Positions 13,721 through 21,065 of a stretch of DNA of 21,065 nt are shown piece after piece. The first letter of the stretch is position 1; the number at the start of each line of letters is the position of its first letter. The stretch is from a virus. The notes under the pieces were generated by a model that saw only the letters and a list, made by a program, of their open reading frames with translations, was not told where the DNA came from and searched no databases. Location of the stretch: the IMG/VR virus record IMGVR_UViG_3300021964_000677, positions 1 to 21,065 of that record. One strand, written 5' to 3'. Made by a program: the position numbers and the translations under genes.

Positions 13721-15995
13721 TCTTGCAGATATTCGCATAGGTATTGATGTTGAAACAGGGGATGTCGCTAGGGCTGTACAAATGTTTGAGTCCTTCAAGC
13801 GCAAAACTGCCCAATTAAAGTTGGAATTAAATAAGGGTAATATAACTCAAAAAGCATATAATCGCTCTATTCAGCAAATGGGAGCGCAGCTTGGTAAAGT
13901 AACAGGCAATACCAATCAAGCTAAAAGCGCCATGATGAAGTATAGGCTTGCGATAGAAAATGCAACTGATCAACAACTTAAGTTTACTACAGCTTCTGGT
14001 AAAGGTATGCGTAGGATGGAGATCCTCGCACAACAAGCTGGTTATCAAATCGGTGACTTGGCTGTACAAATTCAGTCTGGTACTAACGCTGCTGTTGCTC
14101 TAGGTCAACAAGGCTCACAGTTGCTAGGCTTTTTTGGTCCTACAGGAGCTATTGCTGGTGCTGTTTTAGCTATCGGTACTGGTTTAATTGCTCCGTTCCT
14201 AAAAGCTAAAGATGCAATTAAGGACACTACAAAAGAAATTGAATCTTTACGGTTACAAATCGACCTAATTAAGTTTGGTTTCAAAGATGAAAAGTCCTTT
14301 CAACTTACTATAGACATAGAAACAGCAAGGAAAAATATAGACGAGTTTAAAGCCAACATTTCAAAATTAAAGTTGGTCCCAAGCGATACTTCCGCTGTTC
14401 AAGTGGTGGAGTATTTAAAAGCCATAAAATATCAAGAGGGTCTTATAAAATCCGCTATGGATGAGCTTAAAGTAAGAGCTAATCTTACGACAGAGTATAT
14501 GATCCAAGAAGATAAACTCAAAAGACTTGAATCTTCACATAACGATTTAACCTCTGCTGCTAACGCTTACTCTAAGGCTAACGAGGAAATTTCAGAAGAA
14601 AGGGCTAAAGAACTTGACCTACTATCAAAAATAGCTAATACAAACCCTAGAATAAAAAAAGAGCAAGATGCCTTAGTTTCTGCTGCTAAGGCTTACTCTT
14701 TAATTAATGGTCAAATACTACAAGAAAAAGTTAAAGAACTTGAGTTATTATCAAGGATAGCTAATACAAATCCTAAGATAAGAAAAGAGCAAGATGCCTT
14801 AGTTTCTGCTGCTAAGGCTTACTCTTTAATTAATGGTCAAATATTATTAGAGAAGGCTGAGGAGATTGAGTTATACGCGAGGCAATTTGCTAAACAAGAC
14901 ACAATAAATGAACTATTACATTATGAGGTAAAGTATGGTAAAGACAGCGCAGAATATAAAAAACTACAAAATAGTTTACAGGATGAGCAATTAAAAAAAG
15001 AAATTGAATTATTAAAACTAAGTGATACTCAGGAAAAGGCATTGGTGTCACTAGTAAATGAGCAACGAAAGCTACTTGATCAATTAGATGAAGAAGAAGA
15101 AAAAAGAAAAAGGATAGCTAACTTAATAATATCCCCCTCTCTTGCAGCTAAAGGGGCTGGTTATGCGGCTTTAAGTGATGAATTGGCATTAAGGCAAGCC
15201 ACAGGTTTGGGTGTAGTAGAGGACAAGACGGATAAAAAGACTAAAGCTAAAGAATCTATGGCTTCCATAATAAAAAGCATGGAAGAACAAGCTAATCTTC
15301 AAAGACAATTAGTAGGCTTATCTGATCAAGAAGCTGATTACTTACAGATACTATATAACCTAAAAGAACAAAATAAAACTGCCTCTGGAAAAATGACTGA
15401 GGCTCAACTTAAACAAGCAGCAAAAAGAATAGCCGCCATAAATGCAGAAACAGCCGCTTTAGAGGCGCAAGAACAGAGGCTACAAGGTATAGCTGATACT
15501 TTAGCAAACGAATTTGAAAATTCTTTCATGTCTATGATAGATGGGACAAAGAGCGTAGATGATGCCTTTAGGGATATGTCAAGGAACATAATTAGTTATC
15601 TCTACAGAGTCCTTGTGCTGCAGCAAATGATAAGAGGGTTTGGGACAATTCTTGGTGGATCAGGTAATCCAATTCTGTCTGCTATAGGTGGAGCTTTAAG
15701 TAACTATTCTATGGATGGTGGTGGTTACACAGGTAGTGGGCCTCGCTCTGGTGGATTAGATGGCAAGGGCGGCTTTATGGCTATGTTGCACCCTAATGAA
15801 ACTGTTATAGACCACACTAAGGGTCAGTCTGCAGGGGGTGTTACTGTCGTACAGAACATCAATATTTCCACTGGTGTACAACAAACAGTTCGTAATGAGA
15901 TAAGAACTTTGATGCCACAGATAGCAGAAAGTGCTAAGGCTGCTGTAGCTGACGCTAAACGTCGAGGGGGTTCATATGGAAGGAACTTTGCATAA
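13713..15995 (+). CDS. Tape measure protein
   Basis: A 760-residue, mostly helical protein that sets tail length and helps DNA entry. The N-terminal ~130 residues have coiled-coil character, with MRRMEILAQQAGYQIGDLAV and QIQSGTNAAVALGQQGSQLL, a pattern common in tape measures. One hydrophobic stretch (about residues 138-165: LLGFFGPTGAIAGAVLAIGT and on) could cross a membrane. A long Lys/Glu-rich helical region follows, with a 42-residue tandem repeat. The C-terminal part has SFMSMIDGTKSVDDAFRDMS and a Gly-rich GGGYTGSGPRSGGLDGKGGF segment before LHPNETVIDHTKGQSAGGVT, the usual tape-measure end. At about 1.5 angstrom per helical residue, a tail of roughly 110 nm is expected. It overlaps the T frame by eight bases. 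Confidence 0.9.
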   Translation: MADLADIRIGIDVETGDVARAVQMFESFKRKTAQLKLELNKGNITQKAYNRSIQQMGAQLGKVTGNTNQAKSAMMKYRLAIENATDQQLKFTTASGKGMRRMEILAQQAGYQIGDLAVQIQSGTNAAVALGQQGSQLLGFFGPTGAIAGAVLAIGTGLIAPFLKAKDAIKDTTKEIESLRLQIDLIKFGFKDEKSFQLTIDIETARKNIDEFKANISKLKLVPSDTSAVQVVEYLKAIKYQEGLIKSAMDELKVRANLTTEYMIQEDKLKRLESSHNDLTSAANAYSKANEEISEERAKELDLLSKIANTNPRIKKEQDALVSAAKAYSLINGQILQEKVKELELLSRIANTNPKIRKEQDALVSAAKAYSLINGQILLEKAEEIELYARQFAKQDTINELLHYEVKYGKDSAEYKKLQNSLQDEQLKKEIELLKLSDTQEKALVSLVNEQRKLLDQLDEEEEKRKRIANLIISPSLAAKGAGYAALSDELALRQATGLGVVEDKTDKKTKAKESMASIIKSMEEQANLQRQLVGLSDQEADYLQILYNLKEQNKTASGKMTEAQLKQAAKRIAAINAETAALEAQEQRLQGIADTLANEFENSFMSMIDGTKSVDDAFRDMSRNIISYLYRVLVLQQMIRGFGTILGGSGNPILSAIGGALSNYSMDGGGYTGSGPRSGGLDGKGGFMAMLHPNETVIDHTKGQSAGGVTVVQNINISTGVQQTVRNEIRTLMPQIAESAKAAVADAKRRGGSYGRNFA
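14541..14918 (+). repeat. 126-bp (42-residue) tandem repeat in the tape measure, three copies
   Basis: Residues 277-318, 319-360 and 361-402 align as three tandem copies (NDLTSAANAYSKANEEISEE, DALVSAAKAYSLINGQILQE, DALVSAAKAYSLINGQILLE). Copies 2 and 3 share an exact DNA stretch of about 57 bp (14661-14717 and 14787-14843), so that step is recent; copy 1 has diverged. The third copy loses similarity at its end. The period is a whole number of codons, so tail length can change without breaking the gene. Confidence 0.85.
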
Positions 15996-16600
15996 TGGCT
16001 ATTACTTACCCACTAGCATTACCTACACATACGGGTATAGCCTCTATTGAGTTACATGCCGTTAACGCTGTAGCTTACAGCCAATCCCCATTTACATTTA
16101 AAGGTCAAGCACATGCTTACTCTGGTGAGATGTGGACCGCTGATGTATCACTACCACCTATGAAACGTGATAACGCAGAGCGCTGGATAGCTTTTCTGAT
16201 GAGTCTAAGGGGTCAATATGGTACTTTCCTACTAGGTGATCCTAATGGGACGTCTGTAATTGATGATGCTAGTTCTCTTACTATAACTGGTAACACTGGT
16301 GCAAGGGTTGTTAGCGCCAATGTTCCATCTGGGCAAACAATTAAGGCTGGTGATTACTTTTCTTTAGGCACTGATAATAATCAAAGATTATACAAAGTCT
16401 TGAGTGATTACACAGGCACAGGCTCCTTGCAATCTAATGTACTAGATATATGGCCAGCCTTACGTGCTAGTGCATCATTGGAATCAGCAGACCTAACAAC
16501 GCCACAAGGTCGTTTTAGACTAGCGTCTAGCGATACTAGCTGGTCAATCAATGACGCTAGTTTCTATGGTTTAACATTTGGAGCAATAGAGGCGTTATGA
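15995..16600 (+). CDS. Distal-tail (Dit-like) protein
   Basis: A 201-residue protein in the slot directly after the tape measure. ITYPLALPTHTGIASIELHA at the start, then GEMWTADVSLPPMKRDNAER with WIAFLMSLRGQYGTFLLGDP, fit the proteins that form a ring at the end of the tail tube and hold the hub. The later GQTIKAGDYFSLGTDNNQRL, KVLSDYTGTGSLQSNVLDIW and PALR segment is also common in this group. No fibre or carbohydrate-binding insertion is seen. Both ends overlap neighbours (TAATG, ATGA). The function is inferred from position and pattern. Confidence 0.65.
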   Translation: MAITYPLALPTHTGIASIELHAVNAVAYSQSPFTFKGQAHAYSGEMWTADVSLPPMKRDNAERWIAFLMSLRGQYGTFLLGDPNGTSVIDDASSLTITGNTGARVVSANVPSGQTIKAGDYFSLGTDNNQRLYKVLSDYTGTGSLQSNVLDIWPALRASASLESADLTTPQGRFRLASSDTSWSINDASFYGLTFGAIEAL

Positions 16601-17217
16601 CAAGAGCAGTCCCAACAGCATTGCTTAATGCGTTACACGAAGGTGGAGATCAAGATAATCCACTTACAGACATAGAAGTATTTTATGCTGTTGATTTAGC
16701 ATTTGATAGCGGCAATTTGCGTTTGTGGACAGGTTATGGTGATAAAACAATTAATAACCAAACTTATGTCGGCACTGGTAGTTTGTTGGCTATAGATGGC
16801 TTGGAAGAAGCGTCTGATCTATCGGCTAAAGGAACTACGTTAACTTTAAGTGGTTTGGATACTTCAATTGTCTCATACGCATTAACAGAAGAATATCAGG
16901 GTAGGCTAGTAACAATTTATTGGGGGGTTGGCACAGAAACTGTTGAAGTCTTTAGTGGCTTTATGGACAAAATGGTAATTGAGGACTCTGGCGAAACGGC
17001 AACAGTCAGCCTGTCCGTAGAAAGTCGTCTAATTACATTAGAGCGCGCAAGAGTGCGCCGCTATACAAGCGAAAGTCACGCTGCAGTCAGGTTAAGAAAA
17101 TGGTTAGATAACGGAAATACTGGAACGCCAGCCGTTGATACTTTTTTTGATTGGGTGACTAAACTGCAAGATAAACAAATAGTTTGGGGGCGTGCTGTTA
17201 AAGATGGTGAATCCTAA
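16597..17217 (+). CDS. Tail hub-like protein (DUF2163-like)
   Basis: A 206-residue beta-rich protein placed between the Dit-like and DUF6950-like genes, where Rhodobacter gene transfer agents and many phages have their baseplate hub. Features seen: DIEVFYAVDLAFDSGNLRLW and TGYGDKTINNQTYVGTGSLL in the first half, LSAKGTTLTLSGLDTSIVSY, then GFMDKMVIEDSGETATVSLS, ESRLITLERARVRRYTSESH and a closing DTFFDWVTKLQDKQIVWGR. This last signature (R-x-R-x-Y-T-x-x-x, then F-x-x-V-x-x-L-x-D-x-x-[IV]-x-W-G) is typical of the group. The gene overlaps the next by 14 bases if that begins at 17204. Confidence 0.65.
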   Translation: MTRAVPTALLNALHEGGDQDNPLTDIEVFYAVDLAFDSGNLRLWTGYGDKTINNQTYVGTGSLLAIDGLEEASDLSAKGTTLTLSGLDTSIVSYALTEEYQGRLVTIYWGVGTETVEVFSGFMDKMVIEDSGETATVSLSVESRLITLERARVRRYTSESHAAVRLRKWLDNGNTGTPAVDTFFDWVTKLQDKQIVWGRAVKDGES

Positions 17218-17623
17218 TTTAGACGCACTGAATGAATATATACGCGAGGTTCGTAATGTTCCGTTCCAATGGCACGTAAACGATTGTTTCATATTTACCA
17301 ATAATGCTTTCCGCGCCATGTACGGTGAAGGTTGGGCAGATGATTGGGTAGGTAAATACACTGAAAACGGGCTGTACCTAAAGCGTGACGAATTGCGCAA
17401 AGTATTTCAAGCAAAGACGTTAGATGAAGCGATAGACCGCAAGTTGAAGCGTGTTGACCGAATACCGCCGAAGGGTGCGTTAGTCACGACTGACAGAGTT
17501 CGCAGATGGGTTATTGGCGAAGCTATGGGCATAGCAATCGGCACAAAGGCTATCTTTGTAGGGGAAAAAGGTATAATTTCTACGCAGATAGACTTCATCA
17601 CGAACGCATGGGTTAAGGTATGA
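17204..17623 (+). CDS. Tail-tip protein, DUF6950-like (NlpC/P60-slot)
   Basis: A 139-residue protein in the slot where tail peptidases of the NlpC/P60 type are usually found (compare lambda gpK or gp14 of gene transfer agents). PFQWHVNDCFIFTNNAF holds a Cys in the N-D-C position of the family, followed by GWADDWVGKYTENGLYLKRD. The end (RRWVIGEAMGIAIGTKAIFV, then ITNAWVKV) matches DUF6950. A clear partner His after a strand is not obvious, so peptidase activity is uncertain. It may also act only as a structural plug at the tip. ATG 17204 is preferred; GTG 17192 is in frame and would add four residues, and neither has a strong ribosome binding site. Confidence 0.6.
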   Translation: MVNPNLDALNEYIREVRNVPFQWHVNDCFIFTNNAFRAMYGEGWADDWVGKYTENGLYLKRDELRKVFQAKTLDEAIDRKLKRVDRIPPKGALVTTDRVRRWVIGEAMGIAIGTKAIFVGEKGIISTQIDFITNAWVKV

Positions 17624-20600
17624 AATATAAGCTAGGCGACATAACGGTTAAATACTGGAATGACTGGGATCGTGTTCCGCGTGATCCGTTTATTCTTTTC
17701 GGCGGGAACATCCTTGCGGCACCTACCATTGCACAGGTATTTATTGCTAAAGTTATTGGCTATATTGCAGTTTCGCTTGTTACTTCTTGGGCGCTTTCGG
17801 CATTAGCGCCTAAAGATAAGGGAGAATACGGATTACTTGCTAATGCTCGCGATGCGATTGCACCACAGCAAATTGTATATGGTGAAGTGCGAAAAGGTGG
17901 AATTATAACATACATCGAAAGCACAGGTAATAAAAACAAATATTTGCACCAAATCATTGTACTTGCTGGGCATGAGGTCAATAGCATTGGTGACATTTAC
18001 ATTAATGATGAGGTAGTTACACTCAATAGTTCTCAAGACCCCGATCTTGATGGTGTTGTAACTGATGCCAAATGGGGCAGCAAAATACTGATAAAAAAGT
18101 TTACTGGCGCAGACAATCAAAATGTTTACAACACATTAAGTGCAATCTCTAACGGACCAGAGTGGCAGGTCGATGGGTCAGCCCCTAGTAACAGTGAAGA
18201 TTCTAACTTTAAAGGCGAAGGGATAGCCTGTTTATATGTTCGTATGCAGTATGATAAAAATGTATTTGCAGAGGGCATCCCCTCGTTTACAGCAAAGGTG
18301 CAAGGTAAAAAAGTTTATGATCCTCGCACGTCTACAACAGGGTATTCTGCAAATGCCGCATTGTGCATTCGTGATTATCTTGTATCGTCTTATGGCTTAG
18401 ATAATACTGGAGATACTAACGATACTGTATTCCAAGTAGCGGCAAATACGTGTGATGAAACCGTAACTCTTGCATCTTCTGGAACAGAAAAACGCTATGA
18501 AATGAATGGCGTAATTTCTCTTAATAGAACTCCATCTAATATTCTAGCAGACATGATGACGTCTTGTGCTGGCACATTGTTCTGGGGGCAAGGTAAATGG
18601 CATTTGAAGGTTGGGGATTATACTTCCCCTGTAAAAACATTTACTTTAGATGACCTGCGTAGCTCAATTAATATAGACACAAAGCATAGTCGGCGTGACA
18701 ATTTTAATATTGTGCGAGGCACGTTTAACGATGCAAGTCAAGACTTTATTACTGCTGACTATCCAGAAATCAGATCATCAACATTTATATCAAATGATAA
18801 TGGTGTTGAAAATGAATTAGACTTAGAACTGCCGTTTACTACATCATCAGCAATGGCACAACGATTAGCCAAAATGACGTTGTTTCGTGCGCGAGAAGAA
18901 ATGACTGTTGTTGCTGATTTTGGTTTGTCTGCATTTGAAGTAGAATGTGGAGATATTATTGCACTTACTATTGATCGTTATGGCTGGTCAGCTAAGGAAT
19001 TTGAAGTTGTCGGCTGGAAGTTTAAAAATGACGGTGATGCTGGAGATTTGCGAGTTACATTAAACCTGCGTGAAACCTCATCATCAGCATTTAGTTGGTC
19101 GGCAGAAGAGCAAGAAATAACTAGCAATGATAGCACATTGCCGACCGCATCTGAAAGCATAACACCATCCTCTATTAGTGTAACTGATACTGGCGTAGTG
19201 CAAACTGATGGTACATTTGTTGCACAAATAAAAGTAGCTTGGACGGCTGGCCTAAATGAATTTATTGAAAGCCATGAAGTTCAGTGGAAGTTAGCTGGTG
19301 CATCTGATTATGCGGCGACAGAAATTGAGGCTGACGAAAACAGTATTATTCTAGGGCCAGTGGAGTCTGGGAAACAGTATAATATTCGGGTTAGAAGTAG
19401 GTTATCGTCTGGCAGAATAAGTTCTTGGGTTTCCGCATCACCGCACACAGTAGGTGGAGACACAATTGCTCCATCGCCAGCTACAGGATTAAGTGCAACT
19501 GGTGGTGTTCAAAGCGTTACTTTAGATTGGACTGCACCTACTACGCAAGTTGGTGGCGGGACTTTATATGATTTAAAAGGCTATTACGTTTACCGAAACA
19601 CTAGCAATAGCCAACCAGCATTACCAATTGCTTTTGTTTCTGCTGACAAATATGTCGATGGTGGATTATCAAACAATACGACATATTATTATTGGGTTGA
19701 GTCTGTTGACTTCTCAGGAAATCCAAGCACGTCAGTTGCCAGCGATTCGGTTACAACAAATCCAGAGTTGGTTAATGGTACTAATGGTACTAATGGGACA
19801 AATGGAGCAGACGGAGCAGACGGAGCAGACGGAGCAGACGGAGCAGACGGAGCAGACGGAGCAACTGGTGATACTGTAGTTACTGGAAAAGTTTACTATC
19901 AAACTTTGCAAGCCTTATCACCTACCACGCCAAGCGCAACAAGCTATAGCGTTTCAAGTGCGTCTTTTACTGGACTTAGCTCTGGATGGTCATTAACTCA
20001 GCCAGCGGTAGATATAACTGACACAAGCGTTTATGAGTGGTCATCTGACTTTACTGTAACTATTGATGGTAGCACATCTGCGCAAACTCTTGTGTTTACA
20101 AGCCCAGCGAGTGCAATACAAGTTACTACTGACTTACAGTCTGACAATTATGTTGCTGGAACTTCTGGCTGGTCTATTGAGCGCGACACTGGCAATGCTG
20201 AATTTCAGAATGCTACTATTCGCGGCACATTGAATGCTAATGATATTGAAGCTGGTACGCTTAGTGTAGATAGATTAGCGGGATTGAGTAGCATTGCGAC
20301 ATCATCTGTCTTATACACTTATTCATCAAGTACACTAACAACTGGTGATACTGCAACACTTACACTTTCTAATATAAGGTCGGGGTCTAAAATTCTTGCA
20401 GGTTTCTCAGGGCAATGTGAAGCAACAAGTGCTACTGACACTAATGAATTTATCTATGTGCCAAAGTTGACTGTCGGCGCTACAACTATTGACTTGGGTG
20501 TTGCTCGCGATAAATTTTACGCAAACCCTGTAACGGGAATTGTAGGAACTACATCCACCACCACCAGTATAGCAGTTACTTTGGCACATACTTCAAGCAG

Positions 20601-20649
20601 AAGATTTGAAGTTACTGGAACGCTCTTTATATTAGCAGTAGAGGTTTAA
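17620..20649 (+). CDS. Tail tip / host-specificity protein (J-like) with FN3 domains and a collagen-like hinge
   Basis: A 1009-residue protein. A hydrophobic helix lies at about 34-64 (AQVFIAKVIGYIAVSLVTSW). LLANARDAIAPQQIVYGEVR with KGGIITYIES is typical of the conserved J-like core, which runs to about 500. Two fibronectin type III-like domains follow at about 516-612 and 617-712. Residues 719-750 are collagen-like (three NGT and six GAD triplets). Then comes a beta domain, and WSIERDTGNAEFQNATIRGT near 851-870 with NANDIEAGTLSVDRL, a segment common near the end of such tip proteins. The last ~120 residues are probably the receptor-binding end (inference). It forms the central tip that closes the tube and contacts the host. 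The start overlaps the previous stop (ATGA). Confidence 0.85.
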   Translation: MKYKLGDITVKYWNDWDRVPRDPFILFGGNILAAPTIAQVFIAKVIGYIAVSLVTSWALSALAPKDKGEYGLLANARDAIAPQQIVYGEVRKGGIITYIESTGNKNKYLHQIIVLAGHEVNSIGDIYINDEVVTLNSSQDPDLDGVVTDAKWGSKILIKKFTGADNQNVYNTLSAISNGPEWQVDGSAPSNSEDSNFKGEGIACLYVRMQYDKNVFAEGIPSFTAKVQGKKVYDPRTSTTGYSANAALCIRDYLVSSYGLDNTGDTNDTVFQVAANTCDETVTLASSGTEKRYEMNGVISLNRTPSNILADMMTSCAGTLFWGQGKWHLKVGDYTSPVKTFTLDDLRSSINIDTKHSRRDNFNIVRGTFNDASQDFITADYPEIRSSTFISNDNGVENELDLELPFTTSSAMAQRLAKMTLFRAREEMTVVADFGLSAFEVECGDIIALTIDRYGWSAKEFEVVGWKFKNDGDAGDLRVTLNLRETSSSAFSWSAEEQEITSNDSTLPTASESITPSSISVTDTGVVQTDGTFVAQIKVAWTAGLNEFIESHEVQWKLAGASDYAATEIEADENSIILGPVESGKQYNIRVRSRLSSGRISSWVSASPHTVGGDTIAPSPATGLSATGGVQSVTLDWTAPTTQVGGGTLYDLKGYYVYRNTSNSQPALPIAFVSADKYVDGGLSNNTTYYYWVESVDFSGNPSTSVASDSVTTNPELVNGTNGTNGTNGADGADGADGADGADGADGATGDTVVTGKVYYQTLQALSPTTPSATSYSVSSASFTGLSSGWSLTQPAVDITDTSVYEWSSDFTVTIDGSTSAQTLVFTSPASAIQVTTDLQSDNYVAGTSGWSIERDTGNAEFQNATIRGTLNANDIEAGTLSVDRLAGLSSIATSSVLYTYSSSTLTTGDTATLTLSNIRSGSKILAGFSGQCEATSATDTNEFIYVPKLTVGATTIDLGVARDKFYANPVTGIVGTTSTTTSIAVTLAHTSSRRFEVTGTLFILAVEV
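19804..19866 (+). repeat. 9-bp minisatellite (GGAGCAGAC x6) in the tip gene
   Basis: Six exact copies of GGAGCAGAC (19804-19857) code for Gly-Ala-Asp, followed by a changed copy GGAGCAACT. Directly upstream, GGTACTAAT-type 9-bp units (about 19777-19803) code for Gly-Thr-Asn. Such perfect repeats can gain or lose copies by slippage, and the 9-bp unit keeps the frame, so the collagen-like hinge length can vary without knocking out the gene. Confidence 0.9.
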
Positions 20650-20650
20650 T

Positions 20651-21028
20651 ATGTTTTATTTGTATACTGTTAATGAGGGTTTAATTGTAACAAAGTTAGA
20701 TGAAGATAGTAGCAATGAATTGATTGCTGCTAACAATGGCTCACTAGCGAAAATACAATGTCCAGAGAACCATGAGACTGTAAAGTATATTAAAGTTGTT
20801 GACGGTGTGTGTATTGCAGAAACACAAGCTGAAATTGACGGATATTTAATGGATGAATTACGGGCTGAACGTAATCTCAAATTATCTACATCAGATTGGA
20901 CGCAAGCCTTAGACAGTCCGTTGACAGACGCTAAAAGGGCGGAGTGGCGCACCTACCGCCAAGCATTGCGTGATTTACCCGCAAGCACGACTGACCCTGC
21001 AAACCCAATTTGGCCCTCTAAACCTTAA
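20651..21028 (+). CDS. Tail assembly chaperone (Phage_tail_APC-like)
   Basis: A 125-residue protein. The N-terminal part (MFYLYTVNEGLIVTKLDEDS) is specific to this phage group. The C-terminal part, RAERNLKLSTSDWTQALDSP, then LTDAKRAEWRTYRQALRDLP and NPIWPSKP, is the clear signature of the phage tail assembly chaperone family often found beside tail fibre genes (R-x-x-R-N-x-x-L-x-x-x-D-W, then W-x-x-Y-R-Q-x-L-R-D-[IL]-P). The function of this family is believed to be help in fibre or tip assembly. It starts one base after the J-like stop. Confidence 0.8.
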   Translation: MFYLYTVNEGLIVTKLDEDSSNELIAANNGSLAKIQCPENHETVKYIKVVDGVCIAETQAEIDGYLMDELRAERNLKLSTSDWTQALDSPLTDAKRAEWRTYRQALRDLPASTTDPANPIWPSKP

Positions 21029-21037
21029 GGTAGATTT

Positions 21038-21065
21038 ATGGAATACGATGTACTTTGGACTGCTG
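21038..21065 (+). CDS. Start of a further gene, cut by the window end
   Basis: ATG 21038 is preceded by TAAGG at 21026-21030, seven bases upstream, and begins MEYDVLWTA before the window ends. Nine residues are too few for a function. In similar phages this place may hold small membrane or lysis-related genes, but that is not shown here. Confidence 0.5.

Noticed and set aside
14650-15010. A7 runs in the tape measure as frameshift sites
   Set aside because: The runs (near 14652 and 14994) lie in Lys-rich coiled coil of an AT-rich gene, and no functional alternative frame follows them.
19628-19879. Plus-strand 83-residue frame ending in EQTEQT repeats
   Set aside because: It is the shifted reading of the 9-bp minisatellite within the tip gene.
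1-21065. tRNA genes, CRISPR arrays, insertion sequences, integrase or attachment sites
   Set aside because: I saw no direct evidence for any of these; the window is filled with virion genes, with at most 82 bases between them.

Overview
The window is a contiguous piece of the structural region of a tailed, double-stranded DNA phage or prophage. Every convincing gene is on the + strand. Most junctions are TAATG, TGATG or ATGA overlaps, and the longest non-coding gap is only 82 bases. A tape-measure protein, a tube protein, a frameshifted G/GT chaperone pair and a J-like tip protein are present. There is no sheath or contractile baseplate gene, so the morphology is probably a siphovirus (long, non-contractile tail). 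The gene families (LamG-bearing fibre, ChaB/XkdF capsid protease, DUF2190-like decoration protein, DUF6950-like tip protein) and the moderate-to-low GC content fit a phage of a marine Gram-negative bacterium, perhaps an alphaproteobacterium. That host guess is inference; no host gene is in the window.

Layout. (1) 1-6310, adhesin and virion-surface block: the 3' part of a large fibre with three LamG domains, an 832-residue protein made of about 33 copies of a 22-residue repeat, a small BppU-N-like protein and a 239-residue virion-type protein of unknown role. (2) 6310-9869, capsid block: a ChaB/XkdF multidomain protease, a scaffold, a decoration protein and the major capsid protein. (3) 9881-11913, neck block: five small genes for head completion, connector, stopper, tail completion and tail terminator. 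(4) 11924-15995: tube protein, an 82-base structured leader, the G/GT chaperones and the tape measure. (5) 15995-20649, tail tip: Dit-like, hub-like, DUF6950-like and J-like genes. (6) 20651-end: a tail assembly chaperone of the fibre-associated type and the first nine codons of another gene.

How it works together. The scaffold, protease and major capsid protein build and mature the head, and the decoration protein stabilises it. The neck proteins close the head and join the tail. The tube polymerises around the tape measure with help from G and GT, and the tip complex starts tail assembly and carries receptor-binding domains. The upstream adhesin block supplies a second, separate set of surface-binding proteins.

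The most notable signals are: a textbook -1 frameshift site (TTTAAAT, 13361-13367) that makes the GT chaperone; a possible H-type pseudoknot in the leader of that same gene; a strong internal ribosome binding site and GTG start inside the protease gene, exactly between its accessory modules and the XkdF protease; the typical protease C-terminal motif SLVDRPAN displaced onto the scaffold gene in another frame; and multi-scale repeat expansion in the 22-residue-repeat protein, the tape measure and the tip protein. I see no wholly new defence or metabolic system; the interest lies in translational recoding and modular repeat evolution inside a virion operon.
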